From positions 1-37,334 of the forward strand of contig JAFYWD010000211.1 of assembly GCA_017558205.1 (NCBI GenBank): DNA of 37,334 nt, written 5' to 3'. Under the pieces are notes generated by a model. That model searched no databases. It saw nothing but the letters and a program-made list of their open reading frames with translations, and was not told the origin of the DNA. Each line of letters begins with the position of its first letter. Position 1 is the first letter of the stretch. Shown here in pieces: positions 33,619 to 37,334 of this stretch. This stretch comes from Lachnospiraceae bacterium (GTDB lineage: Bacteria; Bacillota; Clostridia; Lachnospirales; Lachnospiraceae). The position numbers and the translations under genes were made by a program.

Positions 33619-34062
33619 TTAGTAGGGATAATCCTCCTTAGAGATTTCCTCAAGCTGTAAATATTGATTAGAACAGTAGCCCTCTAAGTTATCTGTTTTA
33701 ATTTTTGACCATTCTTCCCCTTTTTCTAAAACATAGCCGGAGGAAGAGGGGGGAAGAGTTGCGATAATAGCAGCTTCCATTCCCGGAGCAGTTCTTACAT
33801 TTAAAGGTGTAAGGATATTGGTAGTGAGAAATTTATAGTAGACAACAGAAGACTTAGTAGAAGAGGTTTGTAAATCTTCGGCAATTTCTTCTACAGGATT
33901 TTCAATAATTATATTCTTTTCTGCGGCTTCAATGGAAGAAGGAGAGAAGACAGAGCTTTGTTTCTTTCCGCTTCCTATAAAAAAAAGCAGGCCGGCAGCG
34001 GCAATACCGATAGTCGTATAAAGAACAAGGGAAATTAAAATGGTCATTTGTTTTTTACTCAT
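33619..34062 (-). CDS. Membrane-anchored bacterial SH3-domain protein
   Basis: 147 residues, transcribed leftwards. The N-terminal helix (about 7-30) is a signal anchor. An acidic or polar linker (about 31-80) leads to an SH3_3-type domain (about 82-140) with LNVRTAPGMEAAIIATLPP and WSKIK...LEGYCSNQYLQ. Bacterial SH3 domains commonly bind peptidoglycan, so it is likely outside the membrane at the wall. A strong AGGAGGAAG site (34068-34076) overlaps the stop of the upstream histidine-kinase-like gene, so the two form a coupled pair. It converges on the CIS operon with a 41-base gap and no clear terminator. A role in sensing or wall docking is inferred. Confidence 0.82.
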   Translation of the reverse strand: MSKKQMTILISLVLYTTIGIAAAGLLFFIGSGKKQSSVFSPSSIEAAEKNIIIENPVEEIAEDLQTSSTKSSVVYYKFLTTNILTPLNVRTAPGMEAAIIATLPPSSSGYVLEKGEEWSKIKTDNLEGYCSNQYLQLEEISKEDYPY

Positions 34063-34074
34063 AGATTCTTCCTC

Positions 34075-34920
34075 CTAGTTTAAAGGAATCTGAATATAGA
34101 TTCCCATACCGTAATTTGGTGTACTTTTTGCATAAATGGTTCCGCCATAGGATTCTACAATGGCCTTAGCCTGGGTCAATCCCAGTCCGTTTCCGCTGAT
34201 GCGGTTAGAACCCTGATAATTTAATTCGAAAATATGAGGAGTTTCTTCTGTAGGAAGGCCCTTTCCATTATCTTTCAGAACAATGAAGATATCATCACCA
34301 ACTACAGACAGGGTAATTACTAAGGAACCGGAACGTTTCATGTACTTAATGGAATTATCAATAATATTTCGAAAAAGGATACGCATTCTTAAAGCACTTG
34401 CCTTTAGATAGAGCGGTCTTTGTATAGCAGAAATCTGCATAATTAAGCCGGCAGAATCTGCGAAGGTTTGTAATTCCGCCATGGTATCCTCTACGATTGC
34501 AATTAAATCAATGGTGTTACCTTCTTCTCCCGTTTCGGGAAGAGGAGGAAGCAAAGGATCAGTTACCGTGTTTGGTATATTTGATATTTGGTTCTCTGTA
34601 GAAAGAGGGGAAGTCGGTATTTCTTCGGTGGTCTGTTGCAGCAGCTTTTGATTAAAAGCAGTCAGCTCCTTAATTTTACTGTCATATTCCATTTCTCTTT
34701 CCTTGGCAAGAAGCAATTGTTTTTTTAGAGTCTCAGTTTCTTCATTAGAAACTGATACCTCTTCTTTTTTTAGGGAGAAAAAGGTAAAGGCTAATAAGGA
34801 TGTACTGTGCAGAAGAAAAAAAATAAGAGAAATCCAGACAGTAGGAAGAAAGAAACCAATCAGAACCAGAAGATAAGAAATTCCGGAACAAATTAATAAT
34901 GTTTTTGATATTTTTGACAT
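34075..34920 (-). CDS. Membrane histidine-kinase-like ATPase lacking a phosphoacceptor His
   Basis: 281 residues. Two closely spaced hydrophobic helices (about 7-27 and 30-50) are followed by a coiled coil (58-98) and a Pro-rich linker. A HATPase_c domain (about 135-281) has N-box FRNIIDNSIKY (Asn185, Asn189), D217NGKG and GNGLGL (243-248). The usual H-box (HEL/HD.R.PL) does not appear between the coiled coil and the ATPase domain, so autophosphorylation in the standard way is doubtful. No response regulator gene is adjacent. AAAGGGGG lies upstream of the ATG. It is divergent from the 34994 operon. It may act as an ATP-dependent switch rather than a two-component sensor. Confidence 0.8.
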   Translation of the reverse strand: MSKISKTLLICSGISYLLVLIGFFLPTVWISLIFFLLHSTSLLAFTFFSLKKEEVSVSNEETETLKKQLLLAKEREMEYDSKIKELTAFNQKLLQQTTEEIPTSPLSTENQISNIPNTVTDPLLPPLPETGEEGNTIDLIAIVEDTMAELQTFADSAGLIMQISAIQRPLYLKASALRMRILFRNIIDNSIKYMKRSGSLVITLSVVGDDIFIVLKDNGKGLPTEETPHIFELNYQGSNRISGNGLGLTQAKAIVESYGGTIYAKSTPNYGMGIYIQIPLN

Positions 34921-34942
34921 AAGAGCCCCCTTTCATTTGTAA

Positions 34943-34954
34943 TATGATATCATA
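34943..34954. promoter_or_regulatory. 12-bp perfect palindrome in the divergent intergenic region
   Basis: TATGATATCATA is its own reverse complement and lies between the divergent starts at 34920 and 34994 (73 bases apart). Either strand of it can supply a -10-like TATGAT, but I find no well-spaced -35 for either direction. It may be a shared operator or overlapping divergent -10 elements. Confidence 0.4.
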
Positions 34955-34993
34955 AACAATTTATAAAAACAACGAATATCAAAGGAATTCAAT

Positions 34994-35233
34994 ATGAGAG
35001 TAACGGAAAAGTTATTACTGCAAAATAATCAGAAAAATAATAAGAAAATTACGGATTCTTCGGAAGAAGAAACCTTGACATATCAGCAAAGAAACAGAAG
35101 GCAGAGTATAAATGATGCACAAAAAAACAGATTTGTGGGAAACATGAATCAGGGAATCAATAAAAGGGAAAGTATTTTTGACAGGACGGCAACCTTTCGT
35201 ACCCATACAAATACAACAGGGAGAGAAGCATGA
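34994..35233 (+). CDS. Small polar, probably disordered protein
   Basis: 79 residues, rich in Asn, Gln, Lys, Arg, Thr and Glu, with no hydrophobic core, signal peptide or membrane segment. It has a basic N-terminal third and an Arg/Gln-rich middle (YQQRNRRQSINDAQKNRF). AAAGGA at 34982-34987 gives good spacing to the ATG. Its TGA overlaps the ATG of the AAA+ gene by four bases (ATGA), so translation is coupled. I do not recognise it; the coupling suggests an adaptor, regulator or substrate of that ATPase. Confidence 0.65.
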   Translation: MRVTEKLLLQNNQKNNKKITDSSEEETLTYQQRNRRQSINDAQKNRFVGNMNQGINKRESIFDRTATFRTHTNTTGREA

Positions 35234-37334
35234 TTTGGAGTGATATTTTTGATAGCAGCAGAAACCTTACAGGATTTCAAAATGATGAAGAATATATGGA
35301 ATATTTATTTTCCGTAATTAATTATTCTTTAAATAACCAGCTTGCCAAAATGAAGATTATTTTTTCCAATGGTCAGGGAGATTATAAGAATGTATTATAT
35401 CCTGATTTAGAAACAGCCTATGATGTTTGTATGGAAAAAGCTACGGCATTTTTGCAAAAAAGAAGAACTGACCAATCATCAGAAGAAAGTGAAGAGGAAG
35501 AAGATTTTAAGCTGGAAGAAGATCTGGGTGAGGAGCTGCTTTCTTTATTTGCGGACTATTTTGAAGAAAATCAAATAGAGGAGTCTATCGTAGAAGAAAA
35601 AGAGAATCAGCTTACAGTGGAAGCTATGCTGGACTATCTTAGAACAAGGGCACAGCTTTCAATAGAAGAAGGGAAAAAGCTTCCCTTTTATCAATTATGT
35701 CAAAAAATGAATTATGATGATTTTACCCTATTTACCTTTGCCTGCGGAATTCTCTCCTCTCTTCAGGTAGATTATGCAGGAGTATTTCAGATTATCAATG
35801 AAAATGGAAGCTATTCAGCCCCCACCATTGAGGTTTGCGGAAGATTATATTATGGGGAAGACTTCAGTATTACAAAGGCCTATGGAAGGATGTCCCATTG
35901 TCTGGAAAGCTTAAAACCAATTATTGATCTGCAGATTGTGGAGAGTATGCCTTTTTCCACGGTAGTAGCCTTAGACAAACGTGTTATCGATTATCTTTTT
36001 GGTTATGATCCGGGAAAAACAGATGAAAATTACCGTCGTTTTTTCAGTATTCTTATGAAGGAGGAGGAGCTGGATCCCATTATGGCCAACCAGGGAGTTC
36101 TGGATGCCATGGAAATTTCTTATTCAGAGGGGGTAAGGATCTTTTCCTATTATGGTGACGAGGGAAGTGGGAGAAAGTTTTTTGTAAAGCATTTTTGCAA
36201 GAAAAACGGTCTTGGTGCCATTGCCATAGATTGTAAAAAGTTATTTGAGTATGATTACGGCTTTGTAGACAGAGCGCTTTGGGCTGTTACCAGAGAATGT
36301 ATTTTGGCCAATGCGGCCTGTTGTATGGAAGAACTCACTTACCGTGAAGATGAAAAGGAAAAGTTTTTTGGTTACATGGATTTAGCCTTTGCCAAATTAA
36401 CAGAGAATCAGATTCTTGTCTTTGCCTTAAGTAAAGATAAGATCAACTTTAAAGAAATTACCAAGCAGGAATTTACCCAGCTGGAGCTTCCAACTCCGGG
36501 AAACCAGGAAAGAGAAAATTGTTGGACTTATTTTGCGAAGAATTATGCCCTGGAAAAGGATGTCAGCTTATCGGAAATGGCTACTAAATTTCTTTTTACG
36601 CCGGGAAAAATTAAAGCGGCTCTTTCTACTGCAAGAAGCTATGCCACTATGGACAGAAATATTTTAATTCCGAGAAATACCTTGTTTAAGGGTTGCAATA
36701 ATCAGATGAGCTCAGAGCTGACACAAAAAGCTACCAGAGTAGATGCGAAATTTGGCTTTGAAGATATTGTTATGAATAAGGATCAAAGAGAGACGCTGGA
36801 GCATGCCATAGATCAGATGAATTTCCGTAAGCAGGTGTATGATAAGTGGGACTATAATAAGAAGTACCCCTACGGAAGAGGCTTATCTATCCTGTTGTTC
36901 GGAGCACCCGGTACCGGTAAATCCATGTGTGCCCAGGTAATAGCCCACGAATTAAACCTGGAATTATACAGGGTGGATTTGTCCAAGGTTATTGATAAAT
37001 ATGTTGGTGAAACGGAAAAATCCATTTCTATGATTTTCAGGGAAGCTAAAAAATGTAACGTAGTATTATTCTTTGATGAATGTGATACTTTATTTGCCAA
37101 GCGTTCTGATGATGGAGGAAGTAATCAGGCATCCAATAATAATAAGACAGCCCTGCTGCTTCAGGAGGTAGAGGCCTATGACGGAGTTTCTGTATTGGCA
37201 ACTAACTATAAGCATAATATTGATCCTGCCTTCTTTAGACGTATGAAATACATTGTAGAATTCCAGTTCCCGGATGCGGATACCAGAGAAATGCTGTGGA
37301 AGACTACTATTCCTAAAGGGACACCACTGGGTGA
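35230..37334 (+). CDS. Second CIS-associated AAA+ ATPase (3' end cut by the window)
   Basis: At least 701 residues, continuing past the right edge. The C-terminal AAA domain has Walker A GAPGTGKS (558-565), Walker B VVLFFDECD (Asp616, Glu617), ATN sensor and FFRRMKYIVEF. It aligns closely with the ATPase at 533-2557, including YDKWDYNKKYPYG versus YDEWKLEKKYPYG and IDKYVGETEK versus VDKYIGETQK. As in that protein there is a degenerate earlier P-loop, GDEGSGRK (309-316), with Arg in place of the usual Lys. The N-terminal 150 residues, with an acidic segment (about 77-97), are specific to this copy. The overlap with the small upstream gene and the GGGAGAG site support ATG 35230. Two related ATPases thus flank the CIS. 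Confidence 0.88.
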   Translation, partial: MIWSDIFDSSRNLTGFQNDEEYMEYLFSVINYSLNNQLAKMKIIFSNGQGDYKNVLYPDLETAYDVCMEKATAFLQKRRTDQSSEESEEEEDFKLEEDLGEELLSLFADYFEENQIEESIVEEKENQLTVEAMLDYLRTRAQLSIEEGKKLPFYQLCQKMNYDDFTLFTFACGILSSLQVDYAGVFQIINENGSYSAPTIEVCGRLYYGEDFSITKAYGRMSHCLESLKPIIDLQIVESMPFSTVVALDKRVIDYLFGYDPGKTDENYRRFFSILMKEEELDPIMANQGVLDAMEISYSEGVRIFSYYGDEGSGRKFFVKHFCKKNGLGAIAIDCKKLFEYDYGFVDRALWAVTRECILANAACCMEELTYREDEKEKFFGYMDLAFAKLTENQILVFALSKDKINFKEITKQEFTQLELPTPGNQERENCWTYFAKNYALEKDVSLSEMATKFLFTPGKIKAALSTARSYATMDRNILIPRNTLFKGCNNQMSSELTQKATRVDAKFGFEDIVMNKDQRETLEHAIDQMNFRKQVYDKWDYNKKYPYGRGLSILLFGAPGTGKSMCAQVIAHELNLELYRVDLSKVIDKYVGETEKSISMIFREAKKCNVVLFFDECDTLFAKRSDDGGSNQASNNNKTALLLQEVEAYDGVSVLATNYKHNIDPAFFRRMKYIVEFQFPDADTREMLWKTTIPKGTPLG

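Noticed and set aside
1-37334. Prophage or R-type tailocin
   Set aside because: No capsid, portal, terminase, integrase, holin or endolysin seen; Pvc16/DUF4255 cap, CIS tube-adaptors and Afp15-like ATPases point to a CIS instead.

Overview
The window is low-GC DNA with purine-rich Shine-Dalgarno sites, frequent AGA/GGA codons and tightly packed genes. This fits a Clostridia-type Firmicute, most likely a gut Lachnospiraceae; that assignment is inferred from style and protein flavour, not from a marker gene. Nearly the whole window is one locus for a non-phage contractile injection system (CIS) of the eCIS/Afp-PVC/T6SS-iv kind. There is a sheath, tube, tube-like adaptors, spike, PAAR-like tip, baseplate wedge proteins, a Pvc16-like cap and AAA+ ATPases. 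There are no capsid, portal, terminase, integrase or lysis genes, so it is not a prophage.

Layout. 3-485: end of an unrecognised gene. 533-2557: AAA+ ATPase (Afp15-like). 2558-2750: the longest non-coding stretch, with a good sigma-A-type promoter and an inverted repeat upstream of it. 2751-4556: CIS-associated protein. 4616-13735: an unusual five-gene membrane and exported module: a kinase-fold-like membrane protein, a four-helix membrane protein ending in a degenerate class III cyclase domain plus TPR-like tail, a membrane MORN-repeat protein, and two exported coiled-coil proteins. 13736-15469: Pvc16/DUF4255 cap protein, an unknown beta-rich protein, and a DUF4280 PAAR-like tip. 15499-17746: sheath and tube. 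17866-21713: assembly protein, DUF6760 protein, second tube-like protein with a repetitive tail, and a long coiled-coil protein. 21738-32191: two tandem CIS tube-adaptor paralogues, split spike (gp27-like plus gp5-like), gp25, two baseplate J-type proteins and a tail protein I-like protein. 32211-33577: STAS protein, FtsE-like ABC ATPase and RsbW-like ATPase. 33619-34920 (minus strand): SH3 membrane protein and a histidine-kinase-like ATPase. 34994-37334: a small polar protein coupled to a second, truncated AAA+ ATPase.

How they may work together (inference): the right two thirds build the contractile particle. The left third could tie it to the cytoplasmic membrane and reach into the cell wall, with cytoplasmic pseudo-enzyme domains (pseudokinase-like, dead cyclase) acting as scaffolds or sensors and the STAS/RsbW-like pair as a switch. 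No toxin, tail fibre, LysM domain or lysis gene was recognised, which would suit a cell-retained, membrane-anchored device more than a released particle. No stretch over 300 bases lacks a gene; no RNA genes, IS elements or CRISPR arrays were seen.
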